DNA from: Impatiens glandulifera
Lineage: Eukaryota > Streptophyta > Magnoliopsida > Ericales > Balsaminaceae
Direction of reading: 5' to 3'
Assembly (NCBI RefSeq): GCF_907164915.1
Contig: NC_061867.1
Span: 53,776,271 to 53,840,270, forward strand
DNA length: 64,000 nt
The position numbers and the translations under genes are program-made. Positions 50,499-62,987 of this stretch are shown here, one piece after another. Below the pieces are notes generated by a model. That model did no database searches and had not been told where the DNA came from. It was given only the letters and a program-made list of their open reading frames with translations. Position 1 is the stretch's first letter; each line of letters starts with the position of its first letter.

Positions 50499-52794
50499 TC
50501 GTGTATTGGTCACTCCAAATATTATGATCCACAAGCTCTTTTGGGTTGTGTTAATTTGTGTCCACGAGTTTATTCGTATCATGCTAACTCGTGTTTAAAT
50601 TCGTATTTTGTGTTATTCTGACTAGAGTTAATGTTTTATTACTGGATCGATCTAATAGACAGAAAGACAAACCACTCGTCCATTTACTAAGACAATACAA
50701 GTATAATTCACCCCCAAATTTGTGTATCAGCCTAACCTAAGTGCAATATCAATCTAGGTACACAACTCTAAAGAAATTTATACATAGCCTAAGATGAATC
50801 TCTCTATTTTGTTAGACACATGAAAAACAATTAATATGGAGAGAAAATATGATGAGTAAATTGCATAGCAGCAGGAAAGGAAATCAAGAAACAGAAAAGG
50901 AAATGGAGGCAAACCGGAAAGTAGTGACAGAAGGGAAGTCGCTAGTGGTTGACATGATGGAGAGAGAAGCGGCGGCAAAGATTAATTGGAAGAATCGTAA
51001 GGCGAGGCCACCGATCATCCCAGGCATGCCTTGAATGTTCTTCATTCTAACTCTAGCAGACACATTTTCACCAACTGTCGTAGGTGGCGGCGCTTCCACA
51101 GGATGCACCGCCGGATGGCTTACACTCATTTCAGATAATTTCCGCCACCAAATCCGACGATCTACCTCAATTTACATGTAATCAAACAGAATCGCATCCA
51201 AATAGATGATGAAGTCAATGAAATTATCGTCAAACTGAACAATCAATCGGAGATCAAAGTATTGAAATCGTATTGTGTTGTGTCTGTCTCAATTTTATCC
51301 GTGTCGTATCGTGTCTTGACCCACTCAAAATATAATGACTCACAGACTATTTCATGTTGTTTTATTTGTATCTACGAGTTTATTTGTGTTGTGCTAATTC
51401 GTGTTTTGTGTTATTCCGACTAGATTTTATCATCGTGTCAACACAATCGTATCTTGACACACTCATTTTAATTATTTGTTTATATATATTAAACTATATT
51501 GTTAGTAAAAATTATAAAATATGATTATTAATTTATTTTAATTTAAAAATTTTAAATTAATTTAATAAATTAAATGTATTAAATTAATTTAAAAAGTTAT
51601 TTAATATATAAAATGTGTAAATATAAATTTTAACATATATTCATAAATAATAATTTGAATGTTAATTATTTAAAATGTGTTTTAAAATATAAAAATAATT
51701 ATTCAAATAAAATTAGTTAAATTTGTTTTATAAAATTATTAATTTTTTTAAAAATATATATATATATTAAGTTAGTTAAATATGATAAATGTGAAATTTT
51801 AAAATTTTTAAAATATTGTATAAGAATTTATACATAATTATTTAATGTATATAATATTTATTATTATATATAATTAAAAGTTTTATTAAGTTTTAAAATT
51901 TTAAAGTAATTTAAGTTTTTTATTGTATTTTTTTGAATTATTATTAATTTTATAAATTATATTTTTATTTTATAAATTATTATTTTTTTTGTTAGGTAAA
52001 GTTTCTTATTAACTTGTAAAATTTTGGAGTGATTTAACTTTTTTTTAATGATCTGATGATAAATAATTAAATATGTGATCAATTACTGGGAGAGACAAAT
52101 AATTTAATATCCCAGAGACAAATAATTTGATAATATTATTGTATAAGTATGTAGTTTGAGTAAGAAAATGGGAAAGAAAGTAAGAAATGTGGGTAGAAAT
52201 TATAAATATACTATTATATTACGACAATTATTATTATATATTTATTATTTAATGTATTAACAATAATTGAAATTATAAATAATTAAAAAATTAATAAGTA
52301 ATTAATAAATTAATATCGAAGAGAATTATTAATAGACTCATATTTTTATTCATATAATTTATTTAATTTAATTTTAATTAATATTATTTAAGTTAATATT
52401 TTAATATTGTATTTTAGTATGTTTAATTTTAATTATAAATATTATATTTATGAAATTAAATAATTTATTAATTAAATAAAAATGTGATAGGTTTAGAGAA
52501 AGTTAACGTGAGTAACTTAGGTTAGGTGACTAATTGTGTTTATGTTGTTTCATGTGTATACTCGTGCTTGTGTCATGTTTATACTTGTGTCGTGTCTATA
52601 CCCGTGTTGTGTCCGTGTCGACTCGTAATTGTGTTACGATCGTATAAACTCATAATTGTGTCGTGATCGTGTCATCTCGTGCTTGTATCGTGTTAACCCA
52701 AGACCCGAGTGATATATTATCGTATCGTGTCGTTCCGTACAAATATCGTGTTGGATCGTGTCGGTTCATATTTATTCAATCCATTGCCCAACTC
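50499..52794. mobile_element. Composite hAT relic carrying CRP and CASP-like fragments
   Basis: Order: hAT left-end-type sequence (50490-50630), CRP 3' flank and last codons (50640-50700), a captured CASP-like exon (50710-51260), hAT left-end sequence again (51265-51480), AT-rich interior, and a hAT right end at 52500-52794 finishing CCATTGCCCAACTCTA. The right end matches that of the 7.9-kb element. No matching left TIR or target duplication is kept. Confidence 0.65.
50940..51129 (-). pseudogene. CASP-like protein (CASPL5-type) first-exon fragment
   Basis: The ORF from ATG 51129 reads MSVSHPAVHPVEAPPP, then RVRMKNIQGMPG, GGLALRFFQLIFAAASL and TSDFPSV, which is the N-terminus and first membrane span of plant CASPL5 proteins (four-span MARVEL-like membrane proteins). 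A possible GT donor follows TTTFR. About 130 bp of 5' leader is also present (51130-51265). The other exons are missing and hAT/CRP sequence flanks both sides, so it is a captured gene fragment. Confidence 0.8.
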
Positions 52795-52935
52795 TAGACA
52801 TGATTTTATTCATTTTGAACTTCTTTTATAGCTTAAATTCATTGCCAATGCATCATTCGTGACATCAACCTTCACTGCTTTTTCACCGTTAATCTTGGTT
52901 ATTTGAAGGATTTTATAACTTTAATATATAAAATA

Positions 52936-52966
<31 letters not shown>

Positions 52967-53594
52967 CGATATTAAGCAATAAATATGCAGCTTCAAAAAA
53001 GGCTAAAGGATAAGGAGGGTGAAAAACAACTAGACATAAGAGTTTTTGTTGAAGACACTTGGACTTATTTGGAAACCCTAACTAATTAAGTCTGAGTTTA
53101 GCACCTTTTAATTGTCAATTAATAAAATAAATGAGACTCAACTTCAACTTTAGTTATGTGTAAATAATTTTAAAAATAATAAATAGTACAAAAGACAATA
53201 CTCAAATTTATAGTTTTTTTAAATGAGACTCAACTTCAACTTTAGTTATGTGTAAATAATTTTAAAAATAATAAATAGTACAAAAGACAATACTCAAATT
53301 TATAGTTATTTTTTATTATGTCCCAACTCTCAAAGTTTTATGTGATTAAGAATTTAGATGAATTAAATATTTACAAATTAAGGAGAAATTGCCTATATTT
53401 GTAAAATAGTTTGTTGGATATTATCACCTACATATCTCTTATATTAGCAATAAGGGAAAGAGATAAAATAGTATGCCAAATAATGTAATTGGCCAATTAT
53501 ATATATTTGAGGTTCATACATAAATTTTGACTCAATTACTTAAACTTTTATAATCCACCAAAGTTATTCAAGCTAGAAATCAACATGAAACGAA
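52795..53594. other. Intergenic sequence with a 92-bp tandem duplication
   Basis: 52795-52970 repeats the CRP upstream type (TTTTATTCATTTTGAACTTC, GATCTTGGTTATTTGAAGG) and ends in an (AAT)n tract. 53131-53222 is repeated directly at 53223-53314. 53440-53594 matches the 3' flank of the subtilase at the left edge (2404-2580, opposite strand). Confidence 0.65.
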
Positions 53595-54372
53595 TCATAA
53601 GATAGATGATTGATACAAGAGAATGGGACTTCTAACTGAATGAGTTCCATCAAACCATACCAAGGAATAAGAAAGATGATCTTGGTTGAGCCATTGTCCT
53701 GTGACAGTCACAACAAACTTTTTCCTCTCATTTAGAGTAATAAAAGAGAGAATACTCGGTTGCACATTGATAGAGATCCCGTTGTCCCCTTTACTAACTT
53801 GTGCGTGATAAGTGGAATTTGCATATCCAACATTTGTCACTACTCTTGAAAATTGAATATTGAAAGACGAGTTTTTAGTCACCGGTGCAGTCATTGTTGG
53901 GTAGTTGAGATCCTTTGCAGACAATCTAATCCCCTTTGGACATGTTTGCTTCGATCCAAACATTTTTCTCAATTTTTCTCCTTCAGAACCTAAGGTACAT
54001 AACAAGTTGAAATATTCATCAATTGAGGTCTCATATACGAGTTCAGGATATACCGCCTTCAATGGATCAATGTGTCCTGCTCCATGACCAAGTTCAGCAT
54101 CTGGATTGTACTTATTATTCATGTTCCAAGCTACACACAAACCAATCAATCAAATATTATGAGAAACCATGAGTAAAATTTTATCATTATCAAACCATAT
54201 AAAGTTTGTTGAATTATCGTATTTTTATCGGTAGTCATTAGATGATTTAATAGTTGAAATAGACCTATCGGGGTGTTTTTATTTTACAAAAGAAGCTGCT
54301 CCAGTAACATGGGGACATGCTATAGAAGTTCCAGAATGGATGTTGTACTTTGCACCGGGTATTCCCATAGAT
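53595..54372 (-). pseudogene. Subtilase copy 3, last exon plus broken exon 4
   Basis: Exon 5 (53595-54130) is open and closely matches the other two copies, with a 2-codon insertion (KGIRLSAKD). Exon 4 is present only from about 54234 to 54372. Its donor is mutated (ACCGATAAAA instead of ACCGGTAAAA), it has a short deletion near 54238, and homology stops before the Ser motif region is complete upstream. What follows (54379 on) is the duplicated block. No catalytic triad can be made. Confidence 0.85.
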
Positions 54373-54378
54373 ATAAGA

Positions 54379-55790
54379 TTTTTGTAAAATATGTGTTTAT
54401 TTCTTTTAAAATAAATCTATAAATTTGAATCATGATTTGGAGGAAGGCAGACCTGCAAATCTAATTTGTTTTTTTTTCTCTTTTTCTCTTATTATTTTAT
54501 TTTTGTATTTTCTCTAGTTTAGATGCATGGTTCACATATAGACATGAATTAGAGTATTTTGGATGGACATTAGGTTTATAGCCCACAATTGAATTTCTAA
54601 GATTAATTTAAGTTGTATATAGATTTAGAGAAAATATTAATGTAAATTGGAGTAGCTTAGGTTACGTGACTAATTGTGTTTATATCATTTTGTGTGTATA
54701 CGCGTGCTCGTGTCTATACTTGTGTTGTATTCGTGTCAACTCGTGACCGTGTTACGATTGTATAAACTCATAATCGTGTCGTGATCGTGCTTGTGTCGTG
54801 TCCACCCACGATCGAAGTGAAAGTTTTTTAAATTTTTTTATGAAAAAAGAAGAGAAATCAATAATAAAAGACCCAATTTAGGCAAAAGAAAAACAAAAAC
54901 AAAAATATTATAAAGTGAAATCAATAAATACGGATGTTAACATAACATTAAATTAATTAAGTTTTATTATCAAATCTTTCACAAAAGATAAAGTTTTATT
55001 AGTACCAGATCAATCTCATAATAAGACAAACAATTCACTCGGGTTATTTGCTAATGCATTGACAATACGGATGATTGAAGAGACACCTTGAAGTCAAATA
55101 TTGACTTTTAAGATATTGTATGCACGCAATAATGCATTTGTTCGCGGTGCAGTCTACTATGAAGATGTTAGCATGAATTTTATATGCAAATTGTAGCTAG
55201 ACAGGATTTTATTCATTTTGAACTTTTTTTATAGCCTAAATTCATTGTCAATGCATCATTCATGACATCATCATCATCCACTGCTTTTTCATCGTTGATC
55301 TTGGTTATTTGAAGGATTTTATAACTTTAATATATAAAATTAACAATAATAATAATAATAATGCTTTTTCATCCACTATTTTAAATAATATTGAGAGAAT
55401 TGTTAGATGCCTCACATTTTTATTCATATAATTTATTTTTTATCATATTTTATTTTAATATTTTAATTTAGTATGTTCAATTTTAATTATGTATATTACA
55501 TTTATAAAATTAAATTATTTATTAATTGAATAAGAATTTAAACAGATTTAGAGAAAATGTTGATGTAAACTTGAATAGCTTAAGTCATGTGATTAATTGT
55601 GTTTATGTAATTGTGTGTGTATATTTGTGCTCGTGTCTATATTCGTGTTGTGTCCGTGTCGACTCGTGATCGTGCTACGGTTGTATAAACTCATAATCGT
55701 GTTGTGATAATGTTGTCTCGTGCTTATATCGTGTCCACCAACGACCCACGTGAGATAATATTGTATCGTGTCATTCCTTACTAATATTAT
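54379..55790. repeat. Duplicated block, copy 2
   Basis: Matches 49061-50498 over its length with scattered substitutions and small indels. It joins subtilase copy 3 directly at its left, whereas copy 1 is joined to the Helitron insertion. Confidence 0.85.
55044..55216 (-). pseudogene. CRP-D: internally deleted CRP copy
   Basis: Same structure as CRP-C: leader start (ATG 55216), loss of signal peptide and spacer with a frame break, and an intact C-terminal part DCTANKCIIACIQYLKS, then CLFNHPYCQCISK with six cysteines and a stop at 55044. Confidence 0.7.
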
Positions 55791-56355
55791 GTTGGATCGT
55801 GTTGATTCAACTCATTGTTCAACTCTATTATGTACCAACAACAATAGAATGAATAAAATGATGGATACAATTGTAGACTTCATGTTTACCAATGGATTAA
55901 TTTAAACATGAAATTTGTGAATGTATATTTTTTTGTACAAAATTTCTAAAGCAATTATTATCCATTAACTAAAAATGGTTTTAGATTTCTTAATTATTTA
56001 TGCAAGGGTGAAATAATATTTACAAAATTGGAGAAACTATTAATTCTAACACAAAAAAAACACGAAACATAAAATAATAAAAATATAAAAAATAAGTGTG
56101 GCACAATAAGAACAATAGGCGTCAAAGAATGATAGATGCTCGAGAGCACGCCACACCTCTCACAATCTCAGACTCCCCAGCCATCTACGAATTGGAAACG
56201 ATCTTGAAACATTATTTTTAACAACTTCCCCAATATTTAAAGAAAAGATCTAGAAAAATGAATATGATAAAGATAAAGTTTTATTATTGGATCGATCTCA
56301 CAAACAGACGTACAAATTGATCGCAGTCAAGCAAACTATCATATTATGGCTCGGG
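55791..56355. other. Intergenic sequence
   Basis: 55791-56125 recurs at 47580-47960. The remainder has no gene; from about 56270 it is the CRP downstream type (TTTTATTATTGGATCGATCTC). Confidence 0.55.
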
Positions 56356-56548
56356 TCATTTACTAATTGGACACGATTGAATAGGCACATTGAAGTCAAA
56401 TATTGACTTTTGAGCAATTGTATGCACGTGATAGTGCGTGCATTAATTTGTACGTGGTGCAGTTGTCTATAAGAATGTAGGAACTCACACTGTTACTAAC
56501 ATCGTCACTGCCAACTCCATCGTCAACTTCAATGCTCTCATTTAAAGC
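56356..56548 (-). pseudogene. CRP-E: degraded CRP copy
   Basis: The minus strand keeps a CRP spacer (VEVDDGVGSDDV), SSYILIDNCTT and, after an insertion in the C1-C2 region, a shifted SQYLTSMCLFN-like tail. Frameshifts break it, and the signal peptide is replaced by a degraded hAT left end (56549 on). Confidence 0.6.
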
Positions 56549-56819
56549 TAAGTATCATACATAAACGATCGTATTCGACTCGGGAAAATTGTGTTAGACT
56601 CTCAATCGTATCGTGTCTCAATCTTATGTGTGCCGTGTTGTGTATTGGTCACTCCAAATATTATGATCCACAAGCTCTTTTGGGTTGTGTTAATTTGTGT
56701 CCACGAGTTTATTCGTGTCATGCTAACTCGTGTTTAAATTCGTATTTTGTATTATTCTGACTAGAGTTAATGTTTTATTACTGGATCGATCTCATAGACA
56801 GAAAGACAAACCACTCGTC

Positions 56820-57110
56820 CATTTACTAAGATATTGACAATACAGGTGATTGAATAGGCACCTTGAATCCAAATATTGACTTTTAATCAATTGTATGCAC
56901 GTGATAGTGCATTTGTTCGCGGTACAACCGTCCATAAAAATGTTAGCACTTACACCATTACTGTTAACACCACAATTGTCGCTACCACCACCGGAATGAT
57001 TGGCTGCTTCAATTGTTCGTGCTTGTTGCTACATGAATAATAGAGCAGCAACAACCACAATAACCACCTTCAATACTTGTATGAATACTTTTTTTTGTAA
57101 ACTTGACCAT
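56820..57110 (-). pseudogene. CRP-F: mutated CRP copy in array 2
   Basis: ATG 57110 is out of frame with the body because of a short insertion after it. The signal-peptide frame has a TAG where other copies have CAG in LLMQQQ. The C-terminal part keeps GCTANKCTITCIQLIKS and CLFNHLYCQYL, so Cys 1-5 remain, Cys 6 is Tyr, and the stop codon is lost (TGG). Confidence 0.7.
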
Positions 57111-57552
57111 GTTCAATTCACACAATTTTAGATAGAGGGTTCAATCATTGAAGCATTCTTTCTATAATAATTAGGTGTAGCCGTCTATAAGAATGTAGGA
57201 ACTCACACTATCACCGTCACCGCCAACTCCATCCTTAACTTCAACGCTCTCACATAGAGCTAGGCATCATGCATAAACGGTCTTATTCGACTCGGGTAAG
57301 CTGTGTTAGACTCTCAATTGTGTCGTGTCTCAATCTTATGTGTGTCGTATCTCATTCTTATGTGTGTCGTATCGTGTCTTGACCCACTCAAAATATTATG
57401 ATCCACAAGCTTTTTCGGGTTGTGTTAATTCGTGTCCACAAGTTTATTCACGTCGTGCTAACTCGTATTTAAATTCGTATTTTGGGTTATTCCAACGAGA
57501 GTTAATATTTTATTACTAGATCGATCTCATTGATAAAAAAAAACCACTCATC

Positions 57553-57845
57553 CATTTACTAAGACATTGACAATACTAATGATTAAATAAGTACCTTGAA
57601 GCCAAATACTGACTTTTAAGCAATTGTATGCATGCGATAGTGCATTTGTTTGCAGTGCACCAGTCCATAAAAATATTATCGCTCACACCATTACTGTTAC
57701 CGCCACAGTCGTCACTACCACCACCAGAATGATTAGCTGCTTCGATTGCCCGTGCTTTTTACTGCATTAGTAATAGAGCAACAACAACCACAACAACCAC
57801 CTTCAATACTTGCATGAATACTTTTTTGTTTGTAACCATGACCAT
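57553..57845 (-). pseudogene. CRP-G: mutated CRP copy in array 2
   Basis: The frame is open from ATG 57845 through an extended leader (VFMQVLKVVVVVVVALLLMQ) to a TAA in the signal peptide, then resumes as AIEAANHSGGGSDD, DWCTANKCTIACIQLLKS. A second stop (TAG) replaces the residue before Cys 5, Cys 4 is Tyr, and the normal stop is lost. Confidence 0.7.
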
Positions 57846-58218
57846 GTTCAATTCATACAATTTTAGATACAATTTTAGATAGATAGATCAATCATTGAAG
57901 CATCATTTATATACTAATTAGGTGTAGCCGTCTATAGGAATGTAGGAAGTCACATTGTCACCGTCATCACAAACTCCATCGTCAACTTTAACGCTCTTGC
58001 CTAGAGCTAGGTATCACGCATAAACGGTCGAATTCGACTCTGACAAATTGTGTTAGACTCTAAATCGTGTCGTATCTCAATCTTATGTGTGTCGTGTCGT
58101 GTTTTGGCCCACTCAAAATATTATGATCCCCAAGCTCTTTCATGTTGTGTTAATTCGTGTCCACGAGTTTATTCATGTTGTCATAACTCATGTTTAAATT
58201 TGTATTTTGTGTTATTTT

Positions 58219-58531
58219 TGTTAGAATCCAAACCACAATAAATGAGAATAAAAGCGATAAAGAAGAACGAACACCAAGATTACGTGGAAAACCCTTTACG
58301 GGTGAAAAACCACGGGCAGAAGAGAAGATTTCACTATAACGAAGATTGTACAGAATTTTGGTGGACAACGTAAAACTGTATGAAAGAGAAAAGACGGCCG
58401 CAATCTCTATATATTGTTTAACCATAGAATATGATGTAAATTAAAAGGGGCAAACCCATTAAGACTACAGGTCCATATAGTGCGGGCAAAGCCCGCTGAC
58501 CCAACAAGAATTCGGGCCACAAACTCTAACA
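58219..58531 (-). repeat. Copia 3' LTR
   Basis: Differs from the other LTR at two sites: AATAAATGAG here against AATAAAAGAG, and TTAACCATAG against TTAACCCTAG. Read on the minus strand it contains a TATA-like CAATATATAGAG. Confidence 0.95.
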
Positions 58532-58615
58532 ATCTCCACCTTGAAACGAATTCCAATCTTTGATAGCATAACCACAAAATCAAACCTCTTCCACCAAAGC
58601 CCCTAAGGGCATAAG

Positions 58616-61600
58616 TCAGCAATGAAGACCAACCAGGTTCAAGCAAATACTCAAACTTGGTAATAGGAAGTGACTTAGTCATCATATCTGCAGGATTATT
58701 GTGTGTACTCACCTTGCTCACAACAATATCACCACGAGCAATCACATCACGCACAAAATAATACCGTACATCAATGTTCTTAGTCCTCTCGTGAAACATC
58801 TGATCCTTTGTTAGAAAAATAGCACTCTGGCTATCACAAAATATTGTAGAAATCTGCAAATCATTACTAAGTTCACCAAACAAGCCTTTCATCCAAATTG
58901 CTTCTTTGCAAGCTTCTGTAATCGCCATGTACTCTGCCTCTGTAGTAGACAAAGCAACTGTAGCCTGCAACATAGCCTTCCAGCTAATAGCGCAACCACC
59001 AACACAAAAAATGTAACCAGACAATGATCTTCTCTTATCAAGATCTCCAGCGTAATCTGAATCAACGTAACCGACAACTCCATCTCTACTTTTCCCAAAC
59101 TGTAAACAAACATCAGTAGAACCACATAAGTATTTGAGAATCCACTAAACTGCTTTCCAATGTTCCTTACCAGGGTTTGCCATATATCTACTAACAACAC
59201 TAACTGCATATGCTAAGTCAGGTCGTGAACAAACCATAGCATACATAAGGGAGCCAACGGCACTAGAGTATGGCACTCGCGACATATAATCATCATCACT
59301 ATCTGACTGTGGTGACAAAGAAGACGAAAGTCTAAAATGAGCAGCTAATGGAGTACTTACCGGCTTGGCACTTTGCATGTTAAACCTACTAAGGACTTTC
59401 TCGATGTACCTCTTTTGACTTATGTACAATTTACCAGCCGGTCGATCTCTAAGAATCTCCATTCCAAGCATCTTCTTTGCTGCACCTAAATCTTTCATAT
59501 CAAACTCGCTACTCAACTGTGCTTTCACCTTTCTGACCTCTCTCTGATCTTTAGCGGCAATTAGCATATCGTCAACATACAACAACAGGTAAACGAACGA
59601 CCCATCATCACATACTTTAAAGTAGACACAACTATCGTAATTGCTCCTCCTTAAATCATGAGTGGTCATAAATGTATCAAATCTCTTGTACCATTGCCTC
59701 GGTGACTGTTTCAAACCATAAAGAGACTTTTTCAGCTGACATACATAGTCCTCCTTTCCTAAGGCGACGAATCCCTCTGGTTGTTGCATGTAGATGTCTT
59801 CTTCAAGTTTTCCGTGTAAGAATGCAGTTTTTACATCTAACTGCTCAAGCTCAAGATCGTGGTATGCCACAATACCTAGTAAAGCTCGAATAGAACTATG
59901 TTTCACAACTGGAGAAAATACATCAGTAAAATCAACACCTGGAGTTTGACTATATCCTTTTGCAACAAGCCTAGCTTTATACCTGGCTTCTTCAACTCCT
60001 AGTGTACCTTCCTTTCTCTTATACACCCATTTGCAGCGAACAGCCTTCTTGCTCTTTGGTAACTTCACTAGATCCCATATAGCGTTCTTGTGAAGCGATT
60101 CTATCTCTTCCTGCATAGCGATCATCCACATACCAGAGTTTTCGCAGGTAATCGCCTCTGAATATGTCACAGGTTCTTCTTCTGAATCAATCTCTTCGGC
60201 CACATTTAATGCATACGCAACTAAATCAGCCTCTGCATATCTCTGAGGGCGTCTAATTTCTCTACGAGGCCTATTTTTAGCAATTGAATGTTGTGGAGGT
60301 GCTTCTGAGGAGCTAGCATCATCCATTAAAACTGGAATAGGCTCTGGAGTTTGCTCTGGTGTAGGTTTCAACCCAATTTCAAGCTCCACCTCAATACTTG
60401 ACTTCTGTTGATTTCCCTCGGAGGGAGTTGAAGATGGAGACCCCTGAAGCATGCTAGTCTCATCAAAAACAACATCTCTACTGATGACGACTTTACTAGT
60501 CTCAGGACACCACAACTTGTATCCCTTCACACTTTGCTTGAACCCTATAAACACACACTTCACCGAACGAGGCTCTAACTTCCCATTATCCACATGAGCA
60601 TACGCAGGACATCCAAAAATTTTCAAATCAGAATAACTAGCAGGAGAACCAGTCCATACCTCTTGTGGAGTTTTCTTATCAATAACAGTCGAAGGAGAGC
60701 GATTAACGAGATGACATGCATACGCAGCGGTCTCAGCCCAAAACGACATCGGCAGCCCAGCATTAAGGCGCATACAACGCACCTTCTCCATCAAAGTCCT
60801 ATTCATCCTCTCTGCAACTCCATTCTGTTGAGGATTATGTCGAACTGTATGATGCCTCACAATACATTCAGTTCTACATAAAGTATTAAACTCATTAGAA
60901 CAAAACTCCAAACCGTTATCAGTTCGGAGATGCTTCACTTGCCTCCCTGTCTGCTTCTCAATCATTAACTTCCACTCTTTAAAGGTAGAAAACACGTCAC
61001 TCTTTTGTTTCAAAAAGAATGCCCAAACCTTCCTAGAGAAATCATCTATAATAGTCAACATATAGAACGCACCACCTTTAGATGGTACTCTAGAAGGCCC
61101 CCACAAATCAGAATGAATGTAGTCTAGCGTCCCCTTCGTATTAAGAATACCAGCCGAGAACCTAACTCTTTTCTGTTTACCAAAAACGCAGTGTTCACAA
61201 AACTTCAGCTTCGTAATACCCTGCACATCAAGAAGCCCTCTCTTGTTCAATTCGACCATGCCATTCTCACTCATGTGACCTAGACGCATGTTCCATAATC
61301 TTGTTGCATCAGAATCAGACAAAGACGAACTAGCAACAACAACATCACCTGTAATCGTAGAGCCTTGCAGAACATATAAATTGGCAGTTTTCTTGAGTCC
61401 CTTCATTATAACAAGAGACCCCTTGCTGACCTTCACAACTCCACCTTCACCAGTGTATTTGTACCCTTTAGAATCAAGAATACTCAATGAGATCAGATTT
61501 CTCTTCATGTCAGGAACGTGCCTTACATCACCAAGTGTTCGAATAGTGCCATCAAACATTTTAACTCTAACCGTACCAATACCAGCAATTCTGCAAGATG

Positions 61601-62567
61601 CATTATTACCCATCACAACGGTACCTCTAGAGATCACTTCATATGTAGAGAACCAGTCCCGATTAGGACACATATGAAACGTGCATCCAGAATCAAGAAT
61701 CCATTCGTCGCTCTGTTTCGAATCAATATCAGACGTAACGAGGAGTTCTCCATCATTGTACTTTTCAGCAACATCAGCTTCGCCATATTTCTCTGGTTGA
61801 TTGCTCTTATGATCCTCACCAGCCCTCTTATTTTTATTCTGTAACTTATAACACTCAACAACAATATGACCTTTCTTCTTGCAGTACCTACACGTCTTAT
61901 CTCTGTTCTTGGATTTTGACCTGCCACGGTTATTGCTGCTAGAATACCTCTCCTGCTGTCTGCCTCGTGCAACAAGGCCTTCAGCCATATTATCTGAACC
62001 AACAAGTTTATGCATCTTCTCTTTCGAGAAGAGTGCATCATAAACCTCATCCAGAGTCAAAGTCTCACGACTATAGAGAATGGTATCTCTAAAATTAGCA
62101 TACGAAGGAGGTAGTGAACACAATAATATGAGCCCTAAATCTTCTTCATCGTACTTAACCTCCATAGATTCCAAATCAGAGACTATTTCTTTAAAAACAG
62201 TTAAGTGGTTTTCTAAAGACGTACCGTCAGACATACGTTGGGAATACAAGCGTTGCTTCAAGTGTAGCTTGTTAGTCAGCGTTTTCGTCATGCATAATTG
62301 CTCCAATCTTAGCTAGAGTGCAGCAGCTGTTTTTTCCTTCAAACAGTCTTGAAGAATCTGATTCGACAGATGCAGATAAATCTGCGATAGAGCCTTACGA
62401 TCTGCTCGTTGCTTCTCTTCATCAGTCCACGAAGACGGCATCTTGTCAGCGCCATATAGCGCATCTTCCAGATCCATCTGTGCCAAAATAGCTCGCATCT
62501 TCACTTGCCATAACGCAAATCTGGTGTTACGATCCAGCAGCGGAATATCGTATTTCATCGTGGTCAT
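58616..62567 (-). pseudogene. Copia Gag-Pol polyprotein with two in-frame TAG codons
   Basis: Tnt1-94-like polyprotein starting at ATG 62567. Order: Gag (UBN2-type), zinc knuckle CRYCKKKGHIVVEC, protease WILDSGCTFHM, pre-integrase zinc region (LWNMRLGHMSENGM, CEHCVFGKQ), integrase with DLWGP and TDNGLEF, reverse transcriptase with YVDD, and RNase H with [21 protein letters not shown] at 62313-62315 interrupts Gag where relatives have Trp. A second TAG at 59145-59147 lies just before RNase H at a usual Gln. The main open part between them is 1053 codons. Near 58645 an apparent 1-bp insertion shifts the last codons past the expected stop at 58616-58618 and into the LTR. Otherwise the reading is intact, so the damage is recent. 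Autonomous movement is unlikely without readthrough. Confidence 0.93.
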
Positions 62568-62609
62568 GACCAAAAAATAAAACAAACAAATTTGGCTCTG
62601 ATACCAATT

Positions 62610-62922
62610 TGTTAGAATCCAAACCACAATAAAAGAGAATAAAAGCGATAAAGAAGAACGAACACCAAGATTACGTGGAAAACCCTTTACGGGTGAAAAA
62701 CCACGGGCAGAAGAGAAGATTTCACTATAACGAAGATTGTACAGAATTTTGGTGGACAACGTAAAACTGTATGAAAGAGAAAAGACGGCCGCAATCTCTA
62801 TATATTGTTTAACCCTAGAATATGATGTAAATTAAAAGGGGCAAACCCATTAAGACTACAGGTCCATATAGTGCGGGCAAAGCCCGCTGACCCAACAAGA
62901 ATTCGGGCCACAAACTCTAACA
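62610..62922 (-). repeat. Copia 5' LTR
   Basis: The upstream LTR relative to the minus-strand coding region, directly joined to the primer-binding site at its inner edge. Confidence 0.95.
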
Positions 62923-62987
62923 ATTTTAAGTAGAGTTAATGTTTCATTACTAGATCGATCTCAAAGAAATGAGACAAACCACTCGTC

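Larger units (their letters stand above)
58219..62922 (-). mobile_element. Copia LTR retrotransposon (4.7 kb), near-complete and young
   Basis: LTRs of 313 bp at 58219-58531 and 62610-62922 start TGTTAGA and end TCTAACA. They differ at two positions by eye. The 5-bp target duplication ATTTT is at 58214-58218 and 62923-62927. On the minus strand a primer-binding site TTGGTATCAGAGCC, complementary to initiator tRNA-Met, follows the 5' LTR (62609-62590), and a purine tract AAGGTGGAGAT precedes the 3' LTR (58542-58532). It inserted into the CGTGTCG-rich part of the third unit of array 2. Confidence 0.97.

Noticed and set aside
57325..58241. Cys/Ser-rich plus-strand ORFs (also at 63441)
   Set aside because: They come from CGTGTCG-rich hAT subterminal repeats, recur with every repeat unit and have no signal of coding selection.
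59672..61844. Several plus-strand ORFs of 70-130 codons
   Set aside because: They are antisense to the Copia Gag-Pol frame and have no independent support.
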